Assembly: GCF_001570585.1 (NCBI RefSeq)
Contig: NZ_BBXF01000002.1
Span: forward strand, 310,001-374,000
DNA: 64,000 bases
Reading direction: 5' to 3'
Origin: Herbidospora daliensis
GTDB taxonomy: Bacteria > Actinomycetota > Actinomycetes > Streptosporangiales > Streptosporangiaceae
The notes beneath the pieces were generated by a model, which saw only the letters and a program-made list of their open reading frames with translations, was not told where the DNA came from and made no database searches. The translations under genes and the position numbers were made by a program. Positions 43,079-52,461 of this stretch are shown here, in pieces; positions within the stretch are counted from its first letter, which is position 1; every line of letters starts with the position of its first letter.

Positions 43079-43804
43079 TCACGTGCGCGACAGGAACTCG
43101 CGGGTGCGCGGGTGCTTCGGCGCGCCGAAGATCTGGTCGGGGTGGCCGCGCTCCAGCAGCACCCCGTCGGCCAGGAAGCAGACCGTGTCGGCGATGTCGC
43201 GGGCGAAGCCCATCTCGTGCGTGGCCAGGATCATCGTCATGCCCGACTCCTTGAGCTCACGGATCACCCCGAGCACCTCGTTGACCAGCGTCGGGTCGAG
43301 CGCCGAGGTCACCTCGTCGAGCAGCAGCAGCCGGGGCTGCGTCGCGATGGCCCGGATGATCGCCACCCGCTGCTGCTGGCCGCCGGACAACCGGTCGGGG
43401 TAGTCGCGCGCCTTCGACTCCAGCCCGAACCGGGTCAGCAGCTCGCGCGCCTGCTCCTCGGCCTGCGCGCGGCCCACGCCGTGCACCTTCCGGGGGGCGA
43501 GGGTGATGTTGTCGAGCACGCTCATGTGCGGGAACAGGTTGTACGCCTGGAAGACGATCCCGATGCGCTTCCGCACGTCATCGGGGTCGGCCCGGACGTC
43601 GGTGATCTCAACGTCGTCGAGCGTGATCGCGCCGTCGTCGACGGTCTCCAGCAGGTTCACGCAGCGCAGCAGGGTCGACTTCCCCGAGCCGGACGCCCCG
43701 ATGAGGCAGACGACCTCGTGCGTGTCGACGGCGAGATCGACGCCCTTGAGGACCTCGTGCTCCCCGTACCGCTTCCAGACCCCGTCGATCGTGAGGAGGG
43801 TCAT
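43079..43804 (-). CDS. Polar amino-acid ABC transporter ATPase (GlnQ-like)
   Basis: A 241-residue ABC ATPase: Walker A GASGSGKST at 36-44, the Q-loop in IVFQAYNLFPHMSVLDN, signature LSGGQQQR, Walker B LLLDEVTSALDP and the switch His in ATHEMGFA. This set, with the HMSVL region, is characteristic of polar amino-acid uptake (GlnQ/HisP). It is the last gene of a three-gene operon with the permease (4-nt overlap) and the binding protein. Confidence 0.95.
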   Translation of the reverse strand: MTLLTIDGVWKRYGEHEVLKGVDLAVDTHEVVCLIGASGSGKSTLLRCVNLLETVDDGAITLDDVEITDVRADPDDVRKRIGIVFQAYNLFPHMSVLDNITLAPRKVHGVGRAQAEEQARELLTRFGLESKARDYPDRLSGGQQQRVAIIRAIATQPRLLLLDEVTSALDPTLVNEVLGVIRELKESGMTMILATHEMGFARDIADTVCFLADGVLLERGHPDQIFGAPKHPRTREFLSRT

Positions 43805-44649
43805 GTCGCGCCTCCGCGCTGACGTGCCGCGCGGGCGGCCAGGTGGTCGGTGAAGCGGGCCATCGGCACCGTGAGCGCCACGAACAGCAGCGCGGCGGCG
43901 ACGTAGGACGTGTAGTTGAACTTGTCGTACGCGTAGATCTGCGCCTGCCGCAGCGCCTCCAGCGGACCGAGCGTCGCGACGAGCGCGGTGTCCTTCTGGA
44001 GCGACGCGAAGTCGTTCAGCAGCGGCGGAACCACCCGGCGGACGGCCTGCGGGACGACGACGTACCGCATCGTCTGCCCGTGCGACAGCCCGAGCGACCG
44101 CGCGGCGGACCGCTGACTCGGGTGGATCGAGTCGATCCCCGATCGGAACACCTCGGCGACGAAGGAGGTGTACGACAGGATCAGCGCGATCGTCCCGAGC
44201 ACCACCGGATCGTTCGGCGCCCCCTGGAGCCGGAGCGCCGGGACGCCGAACCCGATCAGAAAGATCAGCAGCAGGACCGGGATGCCGCGGAAGATGTCGG
44301 TGTAGAGCGCGGCCAGCGCCCGGAGCGGGAAGAACACCGGCGACCGCAGCCCGCGCAGCAGCGCCACCCCGAGCCCGAGCAGCAGGATGACCGGCTCGGC
44401 GATCAGGAAGATCGTCACGTTGAGCAGGAACCCACGCAGGACGTCCGGCAGCGAGGCGACCAGGGCGTCCCAGTTGAAGAACTTCTCCTGAACCACGGGC
44501 CAGCCGGGTGAGGCGCGCAGCCCGACGACGACCAGGACGACCACGACGACCGTCGAGATCGTCGCCGCCGACACCGACCGCCGTGCCCGGGCCTTGAGGA
44601 GTTTCTCGCGCTCCTTCTGGCGGTCGCTCTTGACCCAGGTGGTCGTCAC
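43801..44649 (-). CDS. Polar amino-acid ABC transporter permease
   Basis: A 282-residue inner-membrane permease with the conserved EAA-type loop, here FRSGIDSIHPSQRSAARSLGLSHGQTMRYVVVPQA (quoted in part), and about six hydrophobic segments. The region before the first helix is unusually basic (DRQKEREKLLKARARR). The GTG at 44649 overlaps the TGA of the binding-protein gene, supporting coupled translation; an in-frame GTG at 44685 would run 40 nt into that gene. It overlaps the ATPase gene by 4 nt. Confidence 0.93.
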   Translation of the reverse strand: MTTTWVKSDRQKEREKLLKARARRSVSAATISTVVVVVLVVVGLRASPGWPVVQEKFFNWDALVASLPDVLRGFLLNVTIFLIAEPVILLLGLGVALLRGLRSPVFFPLRALAALYTDIFRGIPVLLLIFLIGFGVPALRLQGAPNDPVVLGTIALILSYTSFVAEVFRSGIDSIHPSQRSAARSLGLSHGQTMRYVVVPQAVRRVVPPLLNDFASLQKDTALVATLGPLEALRQAQIYAYDKFNYTSYVAAALLFVALTVPMARFTDHLAARAARQRGGAT

Positions 44650-45509
44650 GACAGTTCGGGTGCGCCTGCGGCCGAGGTCAGCCACTGCTGTTCGATCGCG
44701 GCCAGCTCACCGGAGGACTTCATCCCGGCCAGCGCCTTGTTGACGCAGCTCACGAGGGTGTTGTCCTTCTCGAAGAGCAGCCCGAACTGCTCGGGCGTAC
44801 CGCCGGAGGCGGCGAACTGCCCGACGATCTTCGACCCTTCGACCTGCGCGGCGGTGACGTAGAACGCGGTCGGCAGGTCGACCACGATGGCGTCGATCTG
44901 CTCGTTCTTCAGCGCGTTGACGGCGTCGATCTGCTGGTTGAAGACGCTCGGGTCCTGACCGGGCTGGATGACCTCGCGCACGGCGCTCAGCGCGGTCGTG
45001 CCGACCTGGACGCCGATCTTCGCGTCCTTGAGCGCCGCGAGATTGGCCGCCGAGGCGAACTTCGAGTCGCCGAGCGTCACGACGGCCTGCTTGACCGTGT
45101 AGTAGCCGTCGGAGAAGTCGACCGCCTTGGCCCGCTCGGGCGTGATGGAGATCTGGTTGATGTCGAAGTCGAACTTCTTCGGACCGGGCGCGAACGAGGA
45201 GTCGAACGGCACGGTCTCCCAGACGACCTCCTGCGGCGTGAACCCGAGCCCCTTGGCGACGGCCGCGGCGACCGCGCCCTCGAAGCCCTGGCCGTTGGCG
45301 GGGTCGTCGTCCTTGAACCAGGGCTCGTAGGCCGGCTTGTCGGTCCCGATGGTCAGCTTGCCGGGCGTGATGAGCTTGAGGCTCTCCTTGGCGCACGCGT
45401 CGGCGGCCGGAGCCGCCGTGCCGGGCGCCGCCGCCGGGGTCTCCACGGGAGCGCAGGCGGTCGCGAGGATGAGCACACCGGCCGCCAGGACTAGCGAGGA
45501 ACGGTGCAT
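44646..45509 (-). CDS. Amino-acid ABC transporter substrate-binding lipoprotein
   Basis: A 287-residue solute-binding protein. The signal ends in a lipobox LATAC with the modified Cys near residue 19, then an Ala/Pro-rich linker and an SBP family 3 domain starting KLTIGTDKPAYEPWF, with DFDINQISITPERAKAVDFSDGYY and GVQVGTTA. These fit ligands such as glutamine, glutamate or other polar amino acids. GGAGG lies 6 nt before ATG 45509; the much longer open frame to 46577 is antisense to the next gene. It is the first gene of the transport operon. Confidence 0.94.
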   Translation of the reverse strand: MHRSSLVLAAGVLILATACAPVETPAAAPGTAAPAADACAKESLKLITPGKLTIGTDKPAYEPWFKDDDPANGQGFEGAVAAAVAKGLGFTPQEVVWETVPFDSSFAPGPKKFDFDINQISITPERAKAVDFSDGYYTVKQAVVTLGDSKFASAANLAALKDAKIGVQVGTTALSAVREVIQPGQDPSVFNQQIDAVNALKNEQIDAIVVDLPTAFYVTAAQVEGSKIVGQFAASGGTPEQFGLLFEKDNTLVSCVNKALAGMKSSGELAAIEQQWLTSAAGAPELS

Positions 45510-45725
45510 AGGGAGCCTCCGGGGTCGAACGTGACTAACCCCCAGATGATGTCGGAAATGTCCGACCTCGGCAAATACCCGGAACCGTTCCGATGTGGTC
45601 ACAGACTGTCTGCGAAATCCTTTCGCGATCTCCGAGGTGGGCGCGGCGCATCGGCGTACGTACGATCCGATCCCAAAACGATCACGGGTATCGGTTTCGA
45701 ACGGTTTGGCGCGTTCCCTTAAGGA

Positions 45726-47072
45726 GTGCGGCATACGTGGATCGGCCAGCCCCTGACCGTGCTGGCCCTGGTCGTTCTCGTCGTCAACGACCACGTGCTG
45801 AAACACGCCTGGCCCGGCTTCGTGACCGGCAAGCTGAGCGACGTCGCCGGGCTCGTCCTCTTCCCCGCGCTGCTCGACCTCCTGGTCGGGCGCGCGAAGA
45901 TCTCCATAGCCGTCACCGGCGTCGGGTTCACGCTGGTCAAGACGACCGCGACGGGCGCGTGGCTGGCCTCGGAAGCGTGGACGGCCGTCTGGGGGCCGTC
46001 GCGGGTGCTGGCCGACCCGACCGACCTGCTGGCGCTGCCCGCGCTCTGGGCGGCCTGGTGGGCGTACCGGCATCCGGTGTCCGTGCACAAGGCGGTGGTG
46101 TTCCTCGTCGTGCCGCCCGCCGTGCTGGCGGTGGCCGCGACGAGCGCGGCGCCGTTCGACTGGCCCTACACCGCCTATGCCGTCGAGAAGGCCGGGGGCG
46201 AGATCGTCGTGCACACCCGGGGCGGCTACGGCATGGGCAACGACCTGATCTCCTACCGCACCCGCGACGGGGTCGCCTGGAACACGTGGATCCAGCACGA
46301 GCGGGTCGAGCCGGTGGCCCGCGACTGCCACGGCACGGCCTGCTACCGGGTCGTGCCCGGCCATCTGCGCGTCCAGGAGATCCGGGACGGGCGGTGGACG
46401 ACCGTGTGGGAGATCCCCGACGAGGAGCGCGACCGGCTGATCCGTCTCCACCCCGACCCCCCGTTCGGCCACCCCGAACCGACGGAGTCGCTGGCGGTGG
46501 CAGTGACCGAACGGCTGCTGGTGGTCGCCAACGGCACCGACGGGATCGCCCTGCGGGACGCCCGGGGCACCTGGCACCGGCTCGGCGTCGGACCCGATGG
46601 CCTGGACGCGGCCACCGCGGTGCCGCTGACCACGCCGGGCCGATACGACGTGACCGAACTCGTGGCCCAGGCGGTGCTGGTCGCCGGGTTGGCAGCGCTG
46701 GTCGCCGGCGCCCGCAGCCGGGTGGTGCTGATCGGCGGCGGGATCGTGCTGCTCTTCGGCCTGCGAGTCGGCCTGGGCATGGTCAAGGGGAATCTGGGTT
46801 TCCTCGGGGCACCCCCCGCACTCATGTTCATGGTGCTGGGAACCGGACTGCTGGGCTGGGGTTTCACCCGGGCCGCGCCGTCATGGCGGCTGCTCGTGGT
46901 GAGCCTGGTCGCCGGCTTGCTGACGGGGCTCGCGGTGCTGGCCCCCTACACCGCCTGGAGCATGGGCGGCCTCGACTTCTACGCCGACGCCGACCGGACC
47001 GCGCTGGTCGCCTTCATCGTGGCGACGGCGGCGGGCATGGTCGCCGGATTCCTGACGGGCAGGCAGCGATGA
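45726..47072 (+). CDS. Hypothetical membrane protein (tandem paralogue A)
   Basis: A 448-residue protein of no recognised family. There are about four hydrophobic helices at the N-terminus ([17 protein letters not shown] onward), a soluble middle region (about 150-300) with paired Cys in DCHGTACY and alternating beta-like sequence resembling a propeller blade, and hydrophobic helices at the C-terminus. The next gene is a clear paralogue. The GTG start at 45726 aligns with the paralogue start but overlaps its only ribosome-site-like sequence AAGGAG (45721-45726), so the true initiation is uncertain. Its stop overlaps the start of the paralogue. Confidence 0.75.
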   Translation: MRHTWIGQPLTVLALVVLVVNDHVLKHAWPGFVTGKLSDVAGLVLFPALLDLLVGRAKISIAVTGVGFTLVKTTATGAWLASEAWTAVWGPSRVLADPTDLLALPALWAAWWAYRHPVSVHKAVVFLVVPPAVLAVAATSAAPFDWPYTAYAVEKAGGEIVVHTRGGYGMGNDLISYRTRDGVAWNTWIQHERVEPVARDCHGTACYRVVPGHLRVQEIRDGRWTTVWEIPDEERDRLIRLHPDPPFGHPEPTESLAVAVTERLLVVANGTDGIALRDARGTWHRLGVGPDGLDAATAVPLTTPGRYDVTELVAQAVLVAGLAALVAGARSRVVLIGGGIVLLFGLRVGLGMVKGNLGFLGAPPALMFMVLGTGLLGWGFTRAAPSWRLLVVSLVAGLLTGLAVLAPYTAWSMGGLDFYADADRTALVAFIVATAAGMVAGFLTGRQR

Positions 47073-48487
47073 GACGGACCAGCTGGATCGGCCACCCCCT
47101 GACCGTGCTGGCCCTGGTGGTCCTGGTCGTCAACGACCACCTGCTGAAACACACCTGGCCCGGGGTCGTCACCGGGAAGCTGAGCGACGTCGCCGGCCTG
47201 ATCCTGCTGCCCGCCGTGCTCGACCTGGTGCTCCGCCGGCCCGCGCTCTCCATCGCGGTCACCGGCGTCGGGTTCGCCTTCGTCAAGGCCACCGCCACCG
47301 GGGCCTGGCTGGCCTCCGAGGCGTGGTCGCTGGCGTGGGGGCCGTCGGTGATCCTCGCCGACCCGACCGACCTGCTCACCCTGCCCGCCCTGTACGTCGC
47401 CTGGCACGCCTCCCGGCACCCGGTGCCCGCGGGCAGGACCGTGGTCATGCTGCTGACCCCCGCCGCCGTGCTCGCGATCACCGCGACGAGTCCCGAGTTG
47501 CCCTACGTGCCGCCCATGGCCTACGCCACCGAGGTGCGCGACGGGGCGATCATCGTCCACCTCAAGAGCGACGACCGCTACTCGGACCACGCTTACCTGA
47601 CCCGCGACGGGCGCACCTGGGAGGAGTGGAAGTTCACCGGCTCGCCCATCCCGGCGGCCTCCTCATGTGTGGGCGAGCACTGTTTCCGCGTCGTCCCTGG
47701 ACGGCTGAAGGTCATGGAGTCGGCGGGCGGCGGAACCTGGACGACCGCGTGGGAGCTCTCCCCCGAGGTACAGGACCGGCTCTTCCGGGCCTATCCGCCC
47801 GAACGGCCAGAAGACCGGCAGCCGGTCGAGTCGCTCAGCGTCTCGGCGATCCCGGGCGTGGTCGTCGTCGCCAACGGAGCCGACGGGGTCGCGGTCCGCG
47901 ACGCCTCCGGGACCTGGAGCAGGGTCGGCATCGACGACTACGAGCTCGATCCGGCCGCGGCGGTGTCCGTCGACGCCCTCGGCCGCTACGACGACCTCCT
48001 CCCGACGAACGCGTTGTTGATCGCGGTCATCGTCGGGCTCTACGCGCTCGCAACGGGCGTGCGCACGATCGGGTTCACCGCCGGCATGGCCGTCGGATGT
48101 GTGGCCGCGTGGTACTGGCTGGCGCCCCGGACGGAGTTCTGGGACATCGTGTCGGAGGGATACGCGCCGCCGCTCTACCCCGATGTGGGACTCGTGATCG
48201 TCGGGTTGTTGCTCCCCCCGACCGCCTTCTGCCTGATGGCGTTCTTCGCCATCCTGGCCCGGCCGCCCCTGTGGATCCTGCCGGTCGGCCTGGCGGCGGG
48301 CGGGCTGACCTGGCTCGCCATCATGGCTCCGTTCCAGGCGTGGAGCGTGGGATGGATCCCGACCTACGCCCAGGCCTCGGTGGTGGCCGTGGTGCTCGGC
48401 ACGGTGGTCGGGGCGTCGGCGGTCTGGGTCACGCGGTGGTACTCAACACCGCGGCCCCATGTATCCGGTCGCCCGCCAGGTCCCTGA
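47069..48487 (+). CDS. Hypothetical membrane protein (tandem paralogue B)
   Basis: A 472-residue paralogue of the preceding gene, nearly identical in its N-terminal 130 residues ([46 protein letters not shown]) and recognisably similar later ([25 protein letters not shown]). The paired Cys recur in SCVGEHCF. N-terminal and C-terminal helix groups flank a soluble middle part, as in its neighbour. The ATG at 47069 overlaps the preceding stop. The function is unknown. Its end overlaps the convergent dehydrogenase by 59 nt. Confidence 0.75.
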   Translation: MRRTSWIGHPLTVLALVVLVVNDHLLKHTWPGVVTGKLSDVAGLILLPAVLDLVLRRPALSIAVTGVGFAFVKATATGAWLASEAWSLAWGPSVILADPTDLLTLPALYVAWHASRHPVPAGRTVVMLLTPAAVLAITATSPELPYVPPMAYATEVRDGAIIVHLKSDDRYSDHAYLTRDGRTWEEWKFTGSPIPAASSCVGEHCFRVVPGRLKVMESAGGGTWTTAWELSPEVQDRLFRAYPPERPEDRQPVESLSVSAIPGVVVVANGADGVAVRDASGTWSRVGIDDYELDPAAAVSVDALGRYDDLLPTNALLIAVIVGLYALATGVRTIGFTAGMAVGCVAAWYWLAPRTEFWDIVSEGYAPPLYPDVGLVIVGLLLPPTAFCLMAFFAILARPPLWILPVGLAAGGLTWLAIMAPFQAWSVGWIPTYAQASVVAVVLGTVVGASAVWVTRWYSTPRPHVSGRPPGP

Positions 48488-49391
48488 GCGCCCGGTCGGC
48501 CTGGTCGAGCGGGTAGGGCGTGGTCTCGACGGTGAGCGGGTGGGCGGCGGCGAAGTCCAGGAAGGCGCGGCCGTCGGCACGGGTGTTGGCGGTCACCGAG
48601 CGCAGGTCGCGCTCCTGGAACAGGTGCCGGTCGTAGTTCAGCGGCGGGATGTCGGTCAGGTGGATGCCCGCGACGGCGAGGGTGCCGCCCCGGTCGAGGG
48701 CTTCGAGCGCGACCGGCACCAGGTCGCCGACCGGCGCGAACAGGATCGCGGCGTCGAGCTTCTCCGGCGGCTGGTCGTAGGCGCCGCGGGCGGAGGCCGC
48801 GCCGAGTTCGAGGGCGAGCCGCCGGGCCTCCTCCGCCCGGGTCAGCACGTGGACCGTCGCCCCCTGCGCGATGGCGACCTGCGCGGTCAGGTGGGCCGAC
48901 GCGCCGAAGCCGTAGACGCCGAGCCGCCCGCCGGGAGGCAGTTCGGCCCGGAGCAGCGACCGGTAGCCGATGATCCCGGCGCACAACAACGGCGCGAGTT
49001 TCCCGGCCGGATAGTCGTCGGGCAGCGGATAGACGTAGTCGCGCGGCGCGACGAGATATTCGGCGTAACCGCCGTCGGCGTCCCATCCCGTGTACGTCGA
49101 ATTGGGGCACAGATTCTCGTCGCCGCGCCGGCAGTGACGGCAGGTCCCGTCGGTCGACCGCAACCACGCCACCCCGACGCGTTCACCGGTGCCGACGACC
49201 CGTCCGACCGCCTCGTGGCCGGGCACCGTACGCGGCCGGTGCACGTCGAGGTCGCCCTCGAGAAGATGCAGGTCGGTCCGGCACACGCCGCACACCTCGA
49301 CCCGCACGAGCACCTCACCCGGCCCCGGCTCCGGGACCGGCAGACGGGTGGCCTCCAGGGTGCCCGGCCGGGCCACCACCCAGGCGTTCAT
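48429..49391 (-). CDS. Zinc-dependent alcohol dehydrogenase family protein
   Basis: A 320-residue medium-chain dehydrogenase/reductase. The catalytic zinc ligands are Cys37 (CGVCRTD) and His59-Glu60 (PGHEAVG), and the cofactor loop is [10 protein letters not shown]. The structural zinc lobe [15 protein letters not shown] (81-95) has Asp in place of the first of the usual four cysteines. It resembles AdhA-type enzymes that reduce aldehydes using NAD(P)H. I use ATG 49391; an ATG at 49436 is in frame. It overlaps paralogue B at its 3' end and is divergent from the next gene. Confidence 0.9.
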   Translation of the reverse strand: MNAWVVARPGTLEATRLPVPEPGPGEVLVRVEVCGVCRTDLHLLEGDLDVHRPRTVPGHEAVGRVVGTGERVGVAWLRSTDGTCRHCRRGDENLCPNSTYTGWDADGGYAEYLVAPRDYVYPLPDDYPAGKLAPLLCAGIIGYRSLLRAELPPGGRLGVYGFGASAHLTAQVAIAQGATVHVLTRAEEARRLALELGAASARGAYDQPPEKLDAAILFAPVGDLVPVALEALDRGGTLAVAGIHLTDIPPLNYDRHLFQERDLRSVTANTRADGRAFLDFAAAHPLTVETTPYPLDQADRALRDLAGDRIHGAAVLSTTA

Positions 49392-49459
49392 CTCCACCCG
49401 TCCGACGATAGGCGGCACCCCGCAAGGAATTGACAAAAGGTAGCCAATAGCCGCATTTG

Positions 49460-50662
49460 ATGGCAGACAAATTGAATACCCGCCCTCTTACTGGTGCTGT
49501 GGCCACATTCATGTCGAACACGACGCGTCATCTCTGCGCGGCCGGATATCTCGACACCCGGTTCCGCGAGGCGGTCCTCCGGGAACTGAACCGTGACCCC
49601 TACCGGGGCGTGGCCCCCTCGGCCGGCGACTTCGACGTGGTCCCGGTGGTGCGGCACTGCCTGCGGGCGCGGCGGTTGATGGCGTACCGGGATCTGCTCG
49701 TCTCTCTCGTGATCGCGGCCGGGATGGTGCTCGACTTCTGGCGGATGGTGAGCTGGCTCGTCGTGCTGGGCGGGTTCGTCTGGTTCCGGCACTCCCGCCG
49801 GGGCGGCCCGGTCGTCGTCATGTGCCTCGGGGTGCTGCTGATGGTCAAGGTGCCGTGGCTGGAGGCGCTGGTCAGCGGCCAGCCGGTCGACCTGGGCACG
49901 ATGCCGGTCGGCATGTCGGCGATCACGCTCACGCTGGTCGTGGTGGCCGGGTTCCGGGTCGGCTCGGGGGTGATCCTGGCGAAGCGCCTGCGGGCCGGGG
50001 CGGCGACGCCGCCGATCGACGACCCGAGGCTCGACTACCTCGACCGCGCCCAGTACGGCAACCTCACGCTGGCGAAGCGGGCGTTCATCGGCTGGGGCGA
50101 GGTCAGGGAGACCTGGCCCTCGCCTGGCCTCGAACCCCCCGAGGGCACCGACGTGTTCGTCGCGCCGGGGGTGCTGGAACCCGGCTCACCGCTGCTCGGC
50201 CACGCCCGCCCGGTGATCGAGGTGACCGAGGGCGCCCGCTGCTACCGGCGGGTGGTGCTCCAGGACGACGAGATCATCGTCACCGCGTTCCTGCGCGCCG
50301 ACGGCCCCTACGGCGAGGTGGTCGTGACCGTGCTGCCGCCGGTGGCCGACGCCTACCGGCTGGCCGACCTGCTGCCGCGCGGCCCGCTGAAGATCGCCCG
50401 CAGCTCGTTGTCGATCCGCCGGGAGGAGCTCGCCGTGGACGTCCTGCTCGCGCCGCTGCGCCTGTGCCGTCTCCTCGCGCCGAAGGCCCGCAGGCCCGAC
50501 GTCGCCTACGACTACGGCGCCCGGTTGTCGGTCCGGGAACTGGGCGCCGGACCGCTCACCTGCCTGCAGGAACTCGACGTGCAGCGGCAGATCACGCTGC
50601 TGAGGGAGCGGCTGCGGCCGCGCACGGTGCTGACCCAGATCATCCCGGAGAAGATCCACTGA
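49460..50662 (+). CDS. Hypothetical membrane protein
   Basis: A 400-residue protein of no known family, with three hydrophobic segments in the first half (about 78-92, 96-110, 115-127, and a further one near 145-165) and a soluble C-terminal half of about 220 residues containing beta-rich sequence ([35 protein letters not shown]). The start is uncertain: ATG 49460 is used, and an in-frame ATG at 49511 is possible; neither has a good ribosome site. It converges on the HxlR gene with a 23-nt overlap. Confidence 0.65.
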   Translation: MADKLNTRPLTGAVATFMSNTTRHLCAAGYLDTRFREAVLRELNRDPYRGVAPSAGDFDVVPVVRHCLRARRLMAYRDLLVSLVIAAGMVLDFWRMVSWLVVLGGFVWFRHSRRGGPVVVMCLGVLLMVKVPWLEALVSGQPVDLGTMPVGMSAITLTLVVVAGFRVGSGVILAKRLRAGAATPPIDDPRLDYLDRAQYGNLTLAKRAFIGWGEVRETWPSPGLEPPEGTDVFVAPGVLEPGSPLLGHARPVIEVTEGARCYRRVVLQDDEIIVTAFLRADGPYGEVVVTVLPPVADAYRLADLLPRGPLKIARSSLSIRREELAVDVLLAPLRLCRLLAPKARRPDVAYDYGARLSVRELGAGPLTCLQELDVQRQITLLRERLRPRTVLTQIIPEKIH

Positions 50663-51074
50663 CCACGCGGTCGTAGTTCTCGCGGGCCGCGGCGATCTGG
50701 GTCTGGTGGGCCTCGGTCCAGGTCACCAGGGCCTGGATCGTCTCGTGCAGGCTCTCGCCGAGCGTGGTCAGCTCGTAGTCGACCCGGGGCGGCACGACGG
50801 GGAAGACGGTGCGCTTGACCAGGCCGTCGCGTTCGAGGTGGCGCAGGGTGCGGGCGAGCATGCGCTGGCTGATGCCGTCGATCTCGCGCTTCAGCTCGGT
50901 GAACCGCATCGTCTTGTTGTCGAGCAGCGCGATCACCAGCAGCGACCATTTGTCGGCGATGCGGTCGAGAATCTGCCGCACTTCGCAGTCTTCGCGGCTG
51001 TCCCATTGGAAAGCGTCGTAGTCAGAGCCGGTATCTCCACAGTGACCGGGTGTCAAAAAAGTCCCGTCTTCCAT
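50640..51074 (-). CDS. HxlR-family transcriptional regulator
   Basis: A 144-residue winged-helix regulator: DCEVRQILDRIADKWSLLVIALL, then FTELKREIDGISQRMLARTLRHLERDGLV and the wing RTVFPVVPPRVDYELTTLGESL are standard HxlR features. A Cys in DCEVRQ near position 30 is the residue that senses electrophiles in related proteins. I choose ATG 51074. It is divergent from an MFS exporter, with an inverted repeat in the shared promoter, so it probably controls that pump. Confidence 0.92.
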   Translation of the reverse strand: MEDGTFLTPGHCGDTGSDYDAFQWDSREDCEVRQILDRIADKWSLLVIALLDNKTMRFTELKREIDGISQRMLARTLRHLERDGLVKRTVFPVVPPRVDYELTTLGESLHETIQALVTWTEAHQTQIAAARENYDRVVSGSSPG

Positions 51075-51084
51075 AGCTGGCAAT

Positions 51085-51120
51085 GGTTACTCAGGATGGA
51101 GTCGCTTACAAGAGGTAACC
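51085..51120. promoter_or_regulatory. Putative HxlR operator
   Basis: GGTTAC at 51085-51090 and its complement GTAACC at 51115-51120 form an inverted repeat with a 24-nt spacer in the 61-nt gap between the HxlR gene and the MFS gene. An additional TTAC at 51106-51109 lies in between. TTAC-containing half-sites are common for HxlR-type regulators, and the location would cover the MFS promoter. Confidence 0.4.
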
Positions 51121-51135
51121 GACTCAGGGGGACAC

Positions 51136-52461
51136 ATGCGCACGTGGGGTGTGCTTTTCGTGCTGTGCGGGACGATTTTCATGGAAGGCGTCGACGTCGC
51201 CCTGCTGAACGTCGCATTGCCGGCGATCAGGGCCGACCTCGGCCTTTCGACCGGGGTGCTGAGCGGGGTGGTGTCGGCGTACGTGCTCGGGTTCGGCGGG
51301 TTCATCCTGCTGGGCGGGCGGGCCGCCGACATGCTGGGCCGACGGCGGATGTTCCTGCTCTGGCTGGGGATCTTCGTGGTCTTCAGCGGGCTGGGCGGGC
51401 TGGCGACCGAGGGGTGGATGCTGCTGCTGGCGCGGTTCATGACCGGGGTGGCGGCGGCGTTCATCGCGCCGGCCGGGTTGTCGCTGATCACGACCAACTT
51501 CGCCGAGGGCACGTTACGCAACCGGGCCCTGATCATCTACGGCGCGGTCGGCGGCGCCGGATACTCGCTCGGCATGGTCACCGGGGGCGTGCTGACCACA
51601 TTCGGCTGGCGGTGGGTGTTCTTCGCGCCGGTCATCTTCGCCTCGCTGCTGCTCGCGGCGGCGATCCCGCTGATCCGCGACCACGGCGACCGCGTCGAGG
51701 GCCGCTTCGACCTCGCCGGGGTGTTCACCGTGACCGGCGCGATGTTGCTGCTCATCTACGGGGTGGTCCGGCTGGAGCGGCCCGACCTGTGGGCGGTGCC
51801 GATCTTCGCCGCCGCGTTCGGGCTGGTCGCCGCGTTCGTCGCCATCGAACGCCGGGCCGCCCATCCGCTGCTCCGCCTCGGGCTGCTGAAGACCGGCACG
51901 ATCGCCCGCACCAACCTCAGCGCGGTGCTGTTCATGGTGGCGTTCTCGGCGTTCCAGTTCCTGGTCACCCTGCACCTGCAGGAGGAGCGCGGCTGGTCGA
52001 CGCTGGAGACCGGGCTGATCATGGCGACGATGGGGGTCGACGCCATCCTCGGGCCGACGGTCACCCCGTGGCTGATCAGGAAGTACGGCACGGTCCGGGT
52101 GATCTTCGCGGGGGCTGGCGTCGGGGCGGTGGCGTACCTGCTGTTCCTGCCCACCGGCATCGATCAGGCGGCGCTGGTCATGCTGCCCGCGCTGCTGCTC
52201 GTCGGGGTGGCGTTCGCGCTGGCCTACGGGCCCTACACGATCGCCGCGACCGACGGGGTGGCCGACCGGGAGCACGGCGTGGCCGGCGGGCTGTTCTACT
52301 CGTGCGCCCAGTTCGGCATGGCCCTGGGGATCTCGGCCGCCACCGCCGTCTACGCGACTGGGTCGCTGCACGCCGCTCTGTTCATCCCCGTGGTCGGGGC
52401 GGCCCTGGCCGGGGTGCTGGTGCTCTCCCGGCGGCCGGTTCCGGTGCTCGAACCGGCCTAG
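51136..52461 (+). CDS. MFS drug-resistance transporter (DHA2-like)
   Basis: A 441-residue major facilitator. The N-terminal [21 protein letters not shown] and [13 protein letters not shown] (motif A) and the motif C-like [21 protein letters not shown] identify a drug/proton antiporter with 12-14 segments. The substrate is unknown. GGGGG precedes ATG 51136. The divergent HxlR regulator and its candidate operator suggest induction by a toxic compound. Its end overlaps the convergent phosphoketolase gene by 4 nt. Confidence 0.93.
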   Translation: MRTWGVLFVLCGTIFMEGVDVALLNVALPAIRADLGLSTGVLSGVVSAYVLGFGGFILLGGRAADMLGRRRMFLLWLGIFVVFSGLGGLATEGWMLLLARFMTGVAAAFIAPAGLSLITTNFAEGTLRNRALIIYGAVGGAGYSLGMVTGGVLTTFGWRWVFFAPVIFASLLLAAAIPLIRDHGDRVEGRFDLAGVFTVTGAMLLLIYGVVRLERPDLWAVPIFAAAFGLVAAFVAIERRAAHPLLRLGLLKTGTIARTNLSAVLFMVAFSAFQFLVTLHLQEERGWSTLETGLIMATMGVDAILGPTVTPWLIRKYGTVRVIFAGAGVGAVAYLLFLPTGIDQAALVMLPALLLVGVAFALAYGPYTIAATDGVADREHGVAGGLFYSCAQFGMALGISAATAVYATGSLHAALFIPVVGAALAGVLVLSRRPVPVLEPA

